In this document: positions 1 through 8,553 of the stretch, one piece after another | How positions within the stretch are numbered: position 1 is the first letter of the stretch | How the letters are laid out: each line of letters begins with the position of its first letter | Origin: Neolewinella lacunae | GTDB lineage: Bacteria > Bacteroidota > Bacteroidia > Chitinophagales > Saprospiraceae | Reading direction: 5' to 3' | DNA length: 64,000 nucleotides | Assembly: GCF_014349155.1 (NCBI RefSeq) | Contig: NZ_JACSIT010000091.1 | Span: 1-64,000 of the forward strand | The notes under the pieces: model-generated | What the model saw: only the letters and a program-made list of their open reading frames with translations | The model's database searches: none | What the model was told of the DNA's origin: nothing | Program-made: the position numbers and the translations under genes

Positions 1-298
1 ACTTACCACTTTTAGTGATGTAGCAGGGGTCGAAAGCAATAACCCTGTCTTTACTCAGATGTTGCTTGACTAGGAGCAAGTTGAGTTGAAAAAAATCAAA
101 AGATCTAGCGAAATTGTGCCGAAACGTACTCTCGTCGCGTTCGTCGTAGCGGGCAAGGTGAGTGAAGTTGTAGCGGCCGTGGATACACAGCCACAAGTCG
201 AACAAGTCAAGTAAAAAATCTCGTTGCCAGACGCCAATGTCATCCATTTGCTGTATAATTGTGCGAGCGAGGGCGCGAGTCTTCGTAGGACAAGTCAT
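1..298 (-). CDS. DDE transposase, N-terminal part (runs off window)
   Basis: Reading the minus strand from an ATG at 298 gives an open frame of 99 residues to the window edge. It starts MTCPTKTRALART, continues through GRYNFTHLARYDERDESTF, and reaches IAFDPCYITKSGK at the edge. This pattern (a short helical N-terminus, then an Asp in an IAFDPsYIsKSGK context) is characteristic of a DDE transposase group common in Bacteroidota, probably IS4-like. The Asp would be the first catalytic acid. The rest of the catalytic domain is not visible, so activity cannot be judged. It lies directly beside a truncated outer-membrane gene, which suggests that this element inserted there. The family assignment is from memory of the motif and is moderately sure. 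Confidence 0.7.
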   Translation of the reverse strand, partial: MTCPTKTRALARTIIQQMDDIGVWQRDFLLDLFDLWLCIHGRYNFTHLARYDERDESTFRHNFARSFDFFQLNLLLVKQHLSKDRVIAFDPCYITKSGK

Positions 299-377
299 AG
301 CTTGGTGTGTTTGGTAACTTCCAAGATATGTACTTGTCCGTTTTCATCCAAACTGGCCCATTTTTAGCCTAAAATCA
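1..377 (-). mobile_element. Edge of an insertion sequence (partial)
   Basis: The window begins inside an insertion sequence whose transposase gene reads leftward off the edge. Its visible end must lie near position 380, because the neighbouring barrel gene loses similarity to its intact paralogue there. Neither the terminal inverted repeat nor the target duplication can be confirmed, since the other end is outside the window. Confidence 0.6.
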
Positions 378-557
378 CTACGGACCATTGCCCAAATCAG
401 CAAACCCTGCACTTTCATTGTCCGGATCCTGCTCCGCGAACTCCCCAATTGGAATACTTGGCCCCAAGGAAATTCCGAGGTAACCCCTTTCGCCTTGCGC
501 AGCCATCCCGGTTGCGATGGCCAACAGCATCAGCATAATAAGTATAGTCTTCTTCAT
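378..557 (-). pseudogene. Truncated outer-membrane beta-barrel paralogue
   Basis: From the MKKTILIMLMLLAIATG signal peptide (start at 557) this fragment encodes about 59 residues nearly identical to the N-terminus of the intact gene at 1199-1913: both share the AQG-RGYLGISLGPSIPIG stretch. Similarity stops after SAGFADLGNG, where the frame runs into insertion-sequence DNA and a TAG stop. The upstream 50 bases also match those of the intact copy (an AGGTTTT-GAAAGC block and a GGGATCC), so the duplication included the leader. I read it as a duplicate gene broken by the insertion sequence. The remaining barrel may lie beyond the left edge. It is unlikely to make a functional porin-like protein. 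Confidence 0.75.
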
Positions 558-1044
558 TTGTGGTGAATTTAATTTGTTAAGCATTAGGTTTTGGAAAGCT
601 CCCCGTTTTTCAGGGGCAGGGATCCCCAATGTTGTACGTTCTTGCTTTAAGCATAGATGCCCCCAAAAGCACCTGAAATTGGTGCTTTTCTCACCACTTC
701 ATTTTGCAGTATACTTTCGTTTAGTTTCCAGCTGAATTTTACTCCCCAATTCTCCTGATTATGCAAAGGGCATCCCCTTCCGCGAGGTGCGGAATAGACC
801 TTCTCAACGATTGAACCTTAAATTTTCTGTTCCGTTGCTAAAATACCCAACTAGGCCGTCGGAGAGACAACAAGGAAGACAGTAAAAAATATGATCAAAT
901 GAATAGGTAAGGGTATAGCTGTATCGAAAATGGGTTTATTTATCCAGTAATAGATGGCCGGAAAGGTAAAGCGTTTTTCTGAATTTCCCACCTTCGCTGG
1001 TATATTTTTTTACTCGGAGATATAATTTTTTAGGCTCGCTACCG
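558..1044. other. Intergenic, no gene recognised
   Basis: Apart from the duplicated leader sequence at about 580-635, this stretch shows no credible coding frame, hairpin or repeat. It is AT-richer than the neighbouring genes. A dispersed composite repeat begins at 1045. Confidence 0.5.
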
Positions 1045-1122
1045 GTTCCAGACCTCCGGTCCGGCTGGATTTTTTAGCCCATGGAGTTACATGGAGTGAG
1101 GCATGGAGTTACTTGGAGTGAG
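1045..1122 (-). repeat. Composite intergenic repeat R1/R2 (copy 1)
   Basis: Contains a GACCTCCGGTCCGG palindrome followed by TTTTTTAGCCCATGGAGT and further iterations of CATGGAGT/CTTGGAGT. This is the reverse orientation of the 110-bp unit seen in tandem at 34871-35221. Confidence 0.8.
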
Positions 1123-1198
1123 GGCAAAACTTGAGGAAAAGACCTTCCCCGTACGTACCGCAGGCCGGAACCGAGTCAATTCATTATCAGGAGTGTGC

Positions 1199-1913
1199 TT
1201 AAAACTTCAGGCCAAGCCCTACGCTGAAGTTTAACGTTCTAATCTTCTGGCTCACATCACGGGTCTGGGTGGCACCCTCACTGATGCTTATCACCACATT
1301 GGAAAACTCTGGCTCTGCGGTGAAATAATCAAGGTTGGTCGTTAAACAGAGCTTGTTCCCTAAATCAAAGGTAAAACCTCCCCCGTAGAGCTGTCCGAAC
1401 GCTGATGCAGTTGCGCTGCTCCGCTCAATAGTTAATATCGTTATGCCTCTCGAATTTCCTACAGCTTCTATTTTAGGCGAAGTGGCACTTACAATACCGG
1501 CCATTACCCGCACGTAAAAACTTAGTTTATCCGAAAAGGGAACCGAGCCAAACCCACCCAGCATTGCTGTGCGAACGCCCCAACTACCACTTTCAACATC
1601 ATAATCAAAATCTATATCGAGTATTTCATTGAACCTCTCATACCGGACTTCGTCATCAAATGGGTTTAGCTGTCCGCGCAACATGGCCGTTATCCCATAG
1701 TTGCCCTTGCCCAGCTGGTAGACGAGAGATAGGTCCAGCATTGCGCCCATCTCCCCAAACCCTGCTTCTTCACTTCTGTCGTCCTGGCTCGCGAACACCC
1801 CAATTGGAATACTTGGCCCCAAGGAAATTCCGAGGTATCCTCTTTTGCCTTGCGCGTCCAGCCCGGTTGCGATGGCCAACAGCGTCAGCGTGATAAGTAT
1901 AGTCTTCTTCATT
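1199..1913 (-). CDS. Outer-membrane beta-barrel protein
   Basis: A 237-residue protein if started at MKKTILITLTLLAIATG; an upstream ATG at 1939 would only add nine residues before a normal signal peptide, so the inner start is preferred. After cleavage near LDAQG the sequence alternates hydrophobic and polar residues in beta-strand fashion, with many aromatic residues. It ends in RTLNFSVGLGLKF, the C-terminal phenylalanine typical of barrels assembled by the BAM machinery. This matches the broad family of small Bacteroidota outer-membrane barrels with no assigned substrate. A truncated duplicate lies at 378-557. Function beyond membrane location cannot be inferred. Confidence 0.7.
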
Positions 1914-2048
1914 TGTGGCGAATCTAATTGGTTAAACATAAGGTTTTCGAAAGCGGGCCTTTTTCATGGGTAGGGATCCTCGTTTTGAAACCAATTTCTA
2001 CGGAGGGGTAATCTTCCAAGGCAAATGTTTCTATGAAATGTACATCGT

Positions 2049-2232
2049 GAAGTCAAGACGTTTTACGTCGCAGCAGACGGGATCCGGACCTCTGGTCCGG
2101 CAGGGTTTTTAGCCCATGGAGTGGCATGGAGTTACTTGGAGTTTTTGCCGAGGTCTCACCGTGAGGTCAAGATGTTTTACTTCGCAGGCAGACATCCAGG
2201 GGGCATTATTCGACGTGAAACGTCTCAACCAT
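2049..2232 (-). repeat. Composite intergenic repeat R1/R2 (copy 2)
   Basis: A near-complete unit in reverse orientation: GTCAAGACGTTTTACGTCGCAG, the palindrome GGATCCGGACCTCTGGTCCGG in two overlapping pieces, then AGCCCATGGAGT iterations, then a second GAGGTCAAGATGTTTTAC. An inverted TTCGACGTGAAACGTCTCAACC piece follows at 2211-2232, so both orientations abut. Confidence 0.85.
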
Positions 2233-2235
2233 CCC

Positions 2236-3072
2236 CTACCCCTTAATCACCCGAAAAACCTGCCCCTGCACCCGCACGTAGTAGCTCCCGCGCGGGAAAC
2301 TCGTCAGCGAAAAATCCCGGGCCAGGTGGGCAGCGGGGCCAGCCCAAAGCCGCTGGCCCAGGCCATCGTAGACGCTGGCGGGTGCGGCGAGCAGTGCCGT
2401 TGGTAAATCCCAAAACAGCGTTCCGGTGGTCGGATTAGGGTACGGCGCGGGCCAGCGTTCCAACCCCGGTTCCGGCACCGCGTTGGGGCTACAGGTCTCA
2501 ACTTCCAGCGTCAAGCCCAGATTTTGGATAAAATCCGGGCATTCCCCGGGGGCCGATACTACCGTATAGCTGCCCGGTTGGGTCACGACCAATTCAACAC
2601 CATTTTCACCCTCCAATGGGCTGCCATCGCGGAACCAGCGAACGTTCACCGCCGTCTGGTCCAACAGCCGAAAACGCAGGGTATCGCCGGGGCAGAGCAG
2701 GGATTGCCCCTCGTCTCCGATCGTGAAATCGCCCGTACTTTCCACGGCGGGCGGCAGGAAAACCAGTCCATCCACCAACACTTCGGGCGCCCGCAAAGTA
2801 GTGCCCTCACGTACGATTTCGGCCGAGAGGTAAAGTGGAGTATCTCCGTAACAGATTGATACGGTGGAGTCGGTCGCGCCCTCCAGCAACAGCGTATCCG
2901 TACTCCCGAAGGCCCGCGTGAACCAGCGGTAAGAGGTGGCGGAATCGACCCGAAACGTCTCGCACGCGTTCGGGCACAGCAGCAAATTGCCGGTGATGGA
3001 GGGCGTTTGGGCCAAAAGGCCGGGTCCGGCGAAGGGCAAAAATGCCAGGCAGCAGAGTAAAATTCGCAGCAT
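2236..3072 (-). CDS. Secreted protein with Ig-like repeats and T9SS sorting domain
   Basis: The start at 3072 gives a clean signal peptide (MLRILLCCLAFLPFAGPGLLAQ) and a 278-residue product; in-frame upstream codons would only read through repeat DNA. Two cysteine-containing beta-sandwich segments follow. The second has the pattern CPGDTLRFRL...VRWFRDG...GSYTVV of Ig/PKD-like surface domains. From about residue 205, PAPYPNPTTGTLFWDLP through SYYVRVQGQVFRVIKG is a type A T9SS C-terminal sorting domain. The protein is therefore predicted to cross the outer membrane by T9SS and be attached or released. The substrate or binding role is unknown. Confidence 0.75.
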   Translation of the reverse strand: MLRILLCCLAFLPFAGPGLLAQTPSITGNLLLCPNACETFRVDSATSYRWFTRAFGSTDTLLLEGATDSTVSICYGDTPLYLSAEIVREGTTLRAPEVLVDGLVFLPPAVESTGDFTIGDEGQSLLCPGDTLRFRLLDQTAVNVRWFRDGSPLEGENGVELVVTQPGSYTVVSAPGECPDFIQNLGLTLEVETCSPNAVPEPGLERWPAPYPNPTTGTLFWDLPTALLAAPASVYDGLGQRLWAGPAAHLARDFSLTSFPRGSYYVRVQGQVFRVIKG

Positions 3073-3158
3073 CGTGTAGGTGATTGGGTTACTGCCTGTC
3101 CAGACGGTGGTGCGCGGCGGAAGCGTTGGTGGGTTGGGGTGGAAAATGGTTTTTATTG

Positions 3159-3176
3159 GGGCGCGGCCGCAGGTGC
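3159..3176 (-). repeat. 18-bp dispersed repeat, exact copy
   Basis: GGGCGCGGCCGCAGGTGC on the plus strand, upstream of the T9SS-sorted protein gene. Intergenic. Confidence 0.9.
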
Positions 3177-3226
3177 CAGGAATTGAATAAGGAGCGGGGA
3201 AGGGTTCTCGGGGCGGTCTCTTGCCC

Positions 3227-3420
3227 ATGGAGTGAGGTCAAGAACTTTTACGTCGCAGCAGCCTGGATCTGGGCCTCCGGTCCGGCGATGGTTTTTAGCC
3301 CATGGAGTAGCATGGAGTGAGTCATGGAGTTTTGCTGCGCAGTATTTCATGCTCATGGAGGGAGGTCAAGACGTTTTACGTCGCAGCAAACCGGATCCGG
3401 CTGGTTTAAGCCCATGGAGC
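3227..3420 (-). repeat. Composite intergenic repeat R1/R2 (copies 3 and 4)
   Basis: Two successive partial units in reverse orientation: GAGGTCAAGAACTTTTACGTC then GCCTCCGGTCCGG, AGCCCATGGAGT and CATGGAGT iterations, then again GAGGTCAAGACGTTTTACGTC, GGATCCGG and AGCCCATGGAGC. They fill the gap between the minus-strand T9SS gene and the plus-strand sigma factor gene. The rest of the gap (3421-3746) holds no recognised gene. Confidence 0.85.
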
Positions 3421-3746
3421 TACTTGGGGATCTTGCTTTAGGGCTAGCGTTGACGCACAGATCGAGAAAATTTCACTTTGCTGGGGAGAACTTATCTGGG
3501 CAAGCCTACATTTACGGTGCGGAGCGCTCCCAAAGGCCCCTTGGTTCTGCCGAAGTCCTCTGCCGGGAGAATTTCCTCCCGCAGTCCTCGTCCCTGGCAA
3601 GAGAGGGAACGTCGCTGAGGAGCGCAATACGGTAGCCAGGTGCTGTGGCGTCTCTGTTGAGTTTGAGTGGCGGCCCCGCAAAGCCAGTTGCTTTGCCGCA
3701 GCAGCCGGGAGATAGGCTTAGTGTTTAAAACAACAATAAAGCAACG

Positions 3747-4622
3747 ATGAATCCTTTCAAAAGCACGTACAGTTCAGACCAAACGGACCAAGAACTCATC
3801 CAACAAGTCTTGGAAGGGAACAAAAATGCTTTAACCCAACTTGTGGAACGCCACCAGCCTTTCCTCTACAACACAGCGTGGAAAATGACCGGCAGCATCG
3901 CCGACGCGGAAGACCTCACGCAAGAGACCTGGATCAAAATTATTAGTAATCTCAGCCGCTTTAAACAAGAAAGTACTTTCCAGACCTGGGCTTACCGCAT
4001 CGCAAAAAACCATTTCCTCAATAGTAAAACTAAGGCATCGAGCGTATTTGCCAATAACTTTGAAGAATTGGGTGCACGTTTAGATGCTGCCCCCAACACC
4101 GATTTATCCGAAAGTGAGCAAATGGAACAGCGCGAAACCATCCGGGAAGTGCGCTTGAATTGTCTGTCGGGCATGTTGCTCTGCCTGACCAAAGAACAAC
4201 GCCTGATCTACATCATTGGGGAAATATTTAGTGCCGACCACACGATTGGGTCAGAAATAATGGAAATCAGCAAGGCCAACTACCGAATGAAATTGAGTAA
4301 GGCCCGGAAGGATTTGTACAATTTCATGCAAAACAAATGTGGGTTGGTTAATAAGGCCAACCCGTGCCGCTGCCACAAGAAAGTAACTTTTGCTACCGCC
4401 AACGGCATGGTGGATGCCAAAAACCTCCTTTACAACCGAAAAGAGTACTCGACATTCAAGGAGCAACTAGGGGATGATGCCAACTTTTTGGTCGACGATT
4501 CAGAACTCAAATACGCGAGCCTGCACCACGACCACAGTTTTAAAACGCAATTCGAGAAGAAAAACTTCCTCGTCCAGCTCCTGGATGACGAGAATTGGAA
4601 AAGCAGATTGAATTTGAATTGA
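3747..4622 (+). CDS. ECF-type RNA polymerase sigma factor with C-terminal extension
   Basis: 291 residues. Residues 15-93 form sigma region 2, with DAEDLTQETWIKI and STFQTWAYRIAKNHFLN matching the core-binding and -10-binding helices. Residues 135-195 form region 4 with a helix-turn-helix (IGSEIMEISKANYRMKLSKAR). The last 95 residues are an extension containing Cys198, Cys207 and Cys209 in a CRCHKK context, which may bind a metal or act as a regulatory tail; this is inferred. No anti-sigma factor gene is next to it. It heads a plus-strand run of small membrane proteins and oxidoreductase-type genes and is a good candidate to control them. Confidence 0.85.
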   Translation: MNPFKSTYSSDQTDQELIQQVLEGNKNALTQLVERHQPFLYNTAWKMTGSIADAEDLTQETWIKIISNLSRFKQESTFQTWAYRIAKNHFLNSKTKASSVFANNFEELGARLDAAPNTDLSESEQMEQRETIREVRLNCLSGMLLCLTKEQRLIYIIGEIFSADHTIGSEIMEISKANYRMKLSKARKDLYNFMQNKCGLVNKANPCRCHKKVTFATANGMVDAKNLLYNRKEYSTFKEQLGDDANFLVDDSELKYASLHHDHSFKTQFEKKNFLVQLLDDENWKSRLNLN

Positions 4623-4770
4623 GCGCCCGGTTTTAGCCCTTTGTTGAGCCACCATCCCACTGCTCCGGCGCAAGAGGAACAGGCAATTTAGCGCAGCTTC
4701 GCGGCAGGGCGGCAGGGCGGGCAAAAAAAATTCTCGAAAGTCTTTACACCTGCGGAGTCCTCTTGTCTAA

Positions 4771-4776
4771 GGAGGA
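4771..4776 (+). promoter_or_regulatory. Strong Shine-Dalgarno-like sequence
   Basis: AAGGAGG sits 12-18 bases before the ATG at 4789. Strong Shine-Dalgarno sequences are uncommon in Bacteroidota, so this one stands out and supports that start. Confidence 0.5.
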
Positions 4777-4788
4777 AAAGACCGCTGT

Positions 4789-5226
4789 ATGGGAGTGAAG
4801 ATCTTCGACAAAAGCCTGCCACGACACATCAAAACTGGCATCTGGGCGAGTATTGTGTCAGCAGTGATGCTGATTGGCATTGGCATTTTTTGGCTGGTTC
4901 ACCCTGCCGCCGCGGAAGGCTCCTTCACGATTGTCCCGGACTCCGATGCAGCCCTGCGGTTTGCAAAAATCGCCTCCATCTTTAAGGCGGTTGGCGATGT
5001 ACTTCCCCCCATTTTCGTACTGTTCGCAATCCGGTTTCGGCAATACACCCTGGCTGGCTACTTCCACCTGGCGACCCTCCTTCTGGTTATTGTCGTGGAC
5101 ATGTTTGTCTGGGGCCTTTTCGTACCCAACGCAAGGGCTACGGACATCCTACAACACATCCCCTTTGCCATCCCCATTATGGTTGCGGCGTACTGCTTTT
5201 TGAAACCAATCAATAAAAATCCATAA
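4789..5226 (+). CDS. Small integral membrane protein
   Basis: 145 residues with four likely transmembrane helices: about residues 18-37 (IWASIVSAVMLIGIGIFWLV), 62-80, 90-110 and 122-140. It begins with a short basic cytoplasmic segment. No catalytic motif is visible and I do not recognise a named family with confidence. It is followed two bases later by a DUF4345-like membrane protein, so the two are probably co-translated and may work together. The gene belongs to the plus-strand run led by the sigma factor. Confidence 0.7.
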   Translation: MGVKIFDKSLPRHIKTGIWASIVSAVMLIGIGIFWLVHPAAAEGSFTIVPDSDAALRFAKIASIFKAVGDVLPPIFVLFAIRFRQYTLAGYFHLATLLLVIVVDMFVWGLFVPNARATDILQHIPFAIPIMVAAYCFLKPINKNP

Positions 5227-5228
5227 TC

Positions 5229-5597
5229 ATGCTTCTCTTCATCCGCGTTTTCCTGGTGCTGTACGGCCTCATTGCCATTGCCACAGGTTTTATGGGGACT
5301 ACCACTGCGTATGACCCTGCGGCAGTTGATCCGATGACGGATAACAACCACCGTTACGTTGCAGCTATTTGGATGGCCACCTCACTAGCCTTTTTCTACG
5401 TGGCCTGGAACCCGTCCGAAACCGCCCTGTTTCGTTTCCTGATGATTGCTGTTTTCTTCGGGGGTATTGTCCGGACCGCAGCCTTGATCCACTACCCCCC
5501 AACCCCCTTCATCATTTTCGGCATTTTGATAGAATTGATTCCAACCGCACTAATGCTTTGGTTTCACACGAAGCTATTAAACGCTGGTTCACTATAA
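5229..5597 (+). CDS. DUF4345-like membrane protein
   Basis: 122 residues with four predicted membrane helices. The pattern RVFLVLYGLIAIATGFMG, then DNNHRYVAAIWMATSL and RTAALIHYPPT, fits the DUF4345 family: a conserved glycine-rich first helix, an N-x-x-R-Y loop before helix 2, and an Arg in helix 3. No biochemical function is known for that family. It starts two bases after the previous gene, which implies one operon. Confidence 0.65.
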   Translation: MLLFIRVFLVLYGLIAIATGFMGTTTAYDPAAVDPMTDNNHRYVAAIWMATSLAFFYVAWNPSETALFRFLMIAVFFGGIVRTAALIHYPPTPFIIFGILIELIPTALMLWFHTKLLNAGSL

Positions 5598-5610
5598 AAA
5601 AACATTTATA

Positions 5611-6375
5611 ATGTTATATTCCAATCAAAAAGTACTCATCACCGGTGGGGGTTCAGGCATCGGGCTTTCCCTTGCAAAAAAATTCCTGACCCACAACAAC
5701 ACGGTCATCATCACGGGTAGGAACCTTTCTAAACTGGAAAAGGTTAAAGCCGAATTTCCTGGCATCCATATCTTCCAAAGTGACGTAACCCAGGAGGACG
5801 AGGTTAAACAGCTAGCGGCAGCCGTTCAAAAAGTCTTTGGCGGCATAGATGTCTTAATAAACAATGCGGGAATAATGCTGCTCCTGGATACGGGCAACGA
5901 AAACAATGACCTGCAAAAGCAAATGGAAGAAATAGAAATCAACTTCCACTCCCCTATCCGGATGCTGCACCACTTTTTACCCCAGCTGAAGAAAAGTAAA
6001 AATGGAGTACTGGTGAATGTTTCCTCGGGCCTGGCCTTCGTTCCATTCGCTCAATCACCTGTGTATTCGGGCACAAAAGCCGCCGTGCATTTCTGGACAA
6101 AATCTATTCGTCCTCAGCTAAAACCCTATAAAATTAAAGTAGTTGAGCTTTTGCCGCCGGTGGTAGACACCAAATTAGCGGCGGATGCGGACTTAAAAGA
6201 CGACAACCTGAATCCAATGCCACCCGAGCGATTGGCAGATATTTTCTGGAAAGACTACACCAACGGTAAGGAAGAAATTACCCCGGGAATTTCAAAAACA
6301 TTAAAGATCATGAGTCGCTTAGCGCCCGCCTTCATTTTCAAGCAACTTAACAAGCAAGCCATTCCAAACAAATAA
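5611..6375 (+). CDS. Short-chain dehydrogenase/reductase (DltE-like)
   Basis: 254 residues of classical SDR architecture. TGGGSGIG (11-18) binds the dinucleotide, NNAG is at 84-87, the catalytic Ser is in NVSSG near 138-139, and Tyr152 and Lys156 lie in VYSGTKAAVHF. The overall pattern resembles the DltE-type SDRs found beside small membrane proteins; the substrate cannot be read from sequence. It sits 13 bases after the DUF4345-like gene and 4 bases before the next one, so it is in the same operon. Confidence 0.85.
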   Translation: MLYSNQKVLITGGGSGIGLSLAKKFLTHNNTVIITGRNLSKLEKVKAEFPGIHIFQSDVTQEDEVKQLAAAVQKVFGGIDVLINNAGIMLLLDTGNENNDLQKQMEEIEINFHSPIRMLHHFLPQLKKSKNGVLVNVSSGLAFVPFAQSPVYSGTKAAVHFWTKSIRPQLKPYKIKVVELLPPVVDTKLAADADLKDDNLNPMPPERLADIFWKDYTNGKEEITPGISKTLKIMSRLAPAFIFKQLNKQAIPNK

Positions 6376-6379
6376 CGCA

Positions 6380-6847
6380 ATGAATAAATCACTGGCGTAC
6401 ATTTCAATAATCGGCATTGCCGCATTTGTAGGCAACATGCTGGTCATTGGCCTCGGGTTTGGGACCTACTGGCAAACGCTGGACCCCGTGGAATTCATGA
6501 AGCAATTCACGCTTCAGTTCCCCAACCTACTCCCCCCGACCATGGGCATTCTCTTGCCCGCCCTGATTGCTACCATTGCTTTGGTGGTGAAGACGAAAGG
6601 TCAAATGGAAGTCCGTAAAAACTGGAGCATTGCGCTTGCGGGCCTGGTCATTGCTTGCACGATAACCAGCGTTTATCACTTGCCCGCCAACCTAGGCTTT
6701 ATGCAATCAAAATATTCCGCCGAAGAAGCTTTGAGCAAACTCCATTGGTGGGTGATCCTTCACTGGGTCAGAACCATTGTGGTTTTCACCGCTGCCATTT
6801 TTGCAGTTAGGGCTTTTGAGGTGTCTCGTAGTAATTCAACAACATAA
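6380..6847 (+). CDS. DUF1772 (anthrone-oxygenase-like) membrane protein
   Basis: 155 residues with four transmembrane helices. The features SIIGIAAFVGNMLVIG..YW near the N-terminus and W..LHWVRTIVVFTAA in the last helix resemble DUF1772 proteins, whose fungal members include anthrone oxygenases. Whether this one has oxygenase activity is unknown. It starts four bases after the SDR stop codon, so the two are translationally coupled and may act on the same small molecule. Confidence 0.6.
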   Translation: MNKSLAYISIIGIAAFVGNMLVIGLGFGTYWQTLDPVEFMKQFTLQFPNLLPPTMGILLPALIATIALVVKTKGQMEVRKNWSIALAGLVIACTITSVYHLPANLGFMQSKYSAEEALSKLHWWVILHWVRTIVVFTAAIFAVRAFEVSRSNSTT

Positions 6848-6854
6848 CAAAACG

Positions 6855-7859
6855 ATGAATCCGAAAACAATTACTTACGCACTCTTAATGCTAGGCATTA
6901 TGGCGTTTCTCAATATCAAAGCACAAGATGTATATCCAGGAAAAGCCCAGAAGGTAGAAAAGGACATATCTGCAGATTTCCCTTTTGAATCAAAATACTT
7001 AAGCCTGGGCGCTGAGAATATTCATTATATAGAATCTGGCGAAGGAGACCCCGTTCTGTTACTACACGGATTGCCAGCCAATGTTTATCTGTGGAGAAAT
7101 ATTATACCCCAGATAGATGATAATAAAAAAGTAATAGCCCTTGATTTTCTAGGTTTTGGCAAATCGAGTTTCCCAAAGGATAGCATTGTTTCAGTAGAAG
7201 TACAGTATAAAATGTTCACCGACTTCATTGAAGCCAAGCAACTCAAAAATGTTACTTTGCTCATACAAGACATTGGCTCATTGGTAGGCATGCTGTACGC
7301 AATCAGAGAGCCACAGAACGTAAAAGGAATAGCCCTCTTCGAAGCACCTTTTATGCCTGCTGAAGTGATGTACGATCAACTGCCCTTTAGCTTCAGGTTC
7401 TTTATGAAATTAACGCGTACCCAAAAAGGGAATGAAGCGTGGATGGTAAAACGGAATTTTGCAGGCAAAAAATTAGCAGTAAATTTTTTCACGGGCAGAA
7501 AATTACCAAAAGAAGCGTACCAGTATTACACTCAACCCTGGGATGAGCAAGAACGACGCTACGCAATAACCAAGGGGCCGGACCCGGCGGTATTGTCATA
7601 CACGAAAGGAAAAGGCGAAAGTGAATTTGCTACTTTATTAGACACAATTTCCAGCGGAATGAAAGTAACAAAACTGCCAATTCTATATCTCTATGCCAAA
7701 AAAGGCTTGGTAAACCGAAAAGAAGCCGTGGAATATGCGATGGAAAATTTCAGAAATGCCACTTATGTATACCTGGGTAAAGGGAAGCACTTCCTGAGCG
7801 AAAGCCACCCGAAACAGATGAGTGATGAATTTAACCAATGGTTTGAAATTTTAAAATAA
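6855..7859 (+). CDS. Alpha/beta hydrolase, haloalkane-dehalogenase-like
   Basis: 334 residues, starting at MNPKTITYALLMLGIM, which gives an N-terminal export signal (cleavage near NIKAQ). The fold markers follow the haloalkane dehalogenase order: HGLPANVYLWRNIIP (71 on), ALDFLGFGKS, the nucleophile Asp139 in LLIQDIGS, the acid Glu163 in LFEAPFMP and the base His312 in KHFLSESHP. However, the two halide-holding residues of true dehalogenases are replaced: the Asn of HGNP is Leu73, and the Trp after the nucleophile is Ile140. It may therefore be an epoxide hydrolase or another Asp-nucleophile hydrolase. It lies in the same run as the DUF1772 gene, with a 7-base gap. Confidence 0.75.
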   Translation: MNPKTITYALLMLGIMAFLNIKAQDVYPGKAQKVEKDISADFPFESKYLSLGAENIHYIESGEGDPVLLLHGLPANVYLWRNIIPQIDDNKKVIALDFLGFGKSSFPKDSIVSVEVQYKMFTDFIEAKQLKNVTLLIQDIGSLVGMLYAIREPQNVKGIALFEAPFMPAEVMYDQLPFSFRFFMKLTRTQKGNEAWMVKRNFAGKKLAVNFFTGRKLPKEAYQYYTQPWDEQERRYAITKGPDPAVLSYTKGKGESEFATLLDTISSGMKVTKLPILYLYAKKGLVNRKEAVEYAMENFRNATYVYLGKGKHFLSESHPKQMSDEFNQWFEILK

Positions 7860-7863
7860 AAAA

Positions 7864-8394
7864 ATGGACAATTTTACAATTTTCAACATGCAAACCATCG
7901 CAGGTTTGCTCACTTTTTACTTCGCGTTCAAGTGGTTCGTCTTTCCTAGGCTCGCTAAACTCAGTGTCCATGACGCATTGGTGCCGATGGTGCTTATTCA
8001 CGGCCTTCGTTACTTAGGGATGGTCTTTATGGTAGACACCCAAGTGTACGACGAATTCCCCGACGACTTAGCATTTACCGTTGGCATTTGGGATTACGCT
8101 ACAGCGATCCTTGCCGTTGCTACCGCTTTTGCTTTGAGAAACAGGTGGAAGTACGCCATACCCTTAGTTTGGGTATTTAACATCTTCGGGGTCACAGACC
8201 TGGTGGTGGCCTTCCCCCAAGTATTTGCCATAGAGTTCTACAATTATGATCTGGGGACTATGTGGTGGGCATTCACAACCATCGGCGTTGTGAATTTGAT
8301 TTCCCACGTCTATATTTTCTACCGCTTACTCCGGCCGCATCCTACCGCTCCCACAGTGGCTGTAGATTACAACAAGCTCAGCGATACAATCTAA
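7864..8394 (+). CDS. Membrane protein of unknown function
   Basis: 176 residues with about five hydrophobic helices (residues 10-28, 45-60, 77-97, 103-125 and 133-153). No known motif is apparent. It starts four bases after the hydrolase stop codon and ends the tightly packed part of this operon. Its TAA stop is directly followed by one arm of a MITE-like repeat, so the original downstream context has been replaced. Confidence 0.65.
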   Translation: MDNFTIFNMQTIAGLLTFYFAFKWFVFPRLAKLSVHDALVPMVLIHGLRYLGMVFMVDTQVYDEFPDDLAFTVGIWDYATAILAVATAFALRNRWKYAIPLVWVFNIFGVTDLVVAFPQVFAIEFYNYDLGTMWWAFTTIGVVNLISHVYIFYRLLRPHPTAPTVAVDYNKLSDTI

Positions 8395-8431
8395 GAACTT
8401 GTCCAAATTTTTACTCCCTGATAAACAAGCA
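8395..8431. repeat. Single arm of the MITE family seen at 42641-42793
   Basis: GAACTTGTCCAAATTTTTACTCCCTGATAAACAAGCA is close to the inverted-repeat arm of the MITE at 42641-42793 (GAGCTTGTCTAAATTTTTAC... on the reverse strand). It also directly follows a TAA, the same target triplet. The other arm is not recognisable, so this is a remnant or a rearranged copy. A short GTTTGC-GAC-GCAAAC hairpin follows at 8432-8446. Confidence 0.7.
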
Positions 8432-8553
8432 GTTTGCGACGCAAACTTCAAATTGTCAGACTTTATTTCTCTCCCTTTTCAAGATATAGTGGTTAAGCTT
8501 CTTGAAGACCCCACACCGCCATTAAATAAATAAATCTTTTCAACAAATCAATT

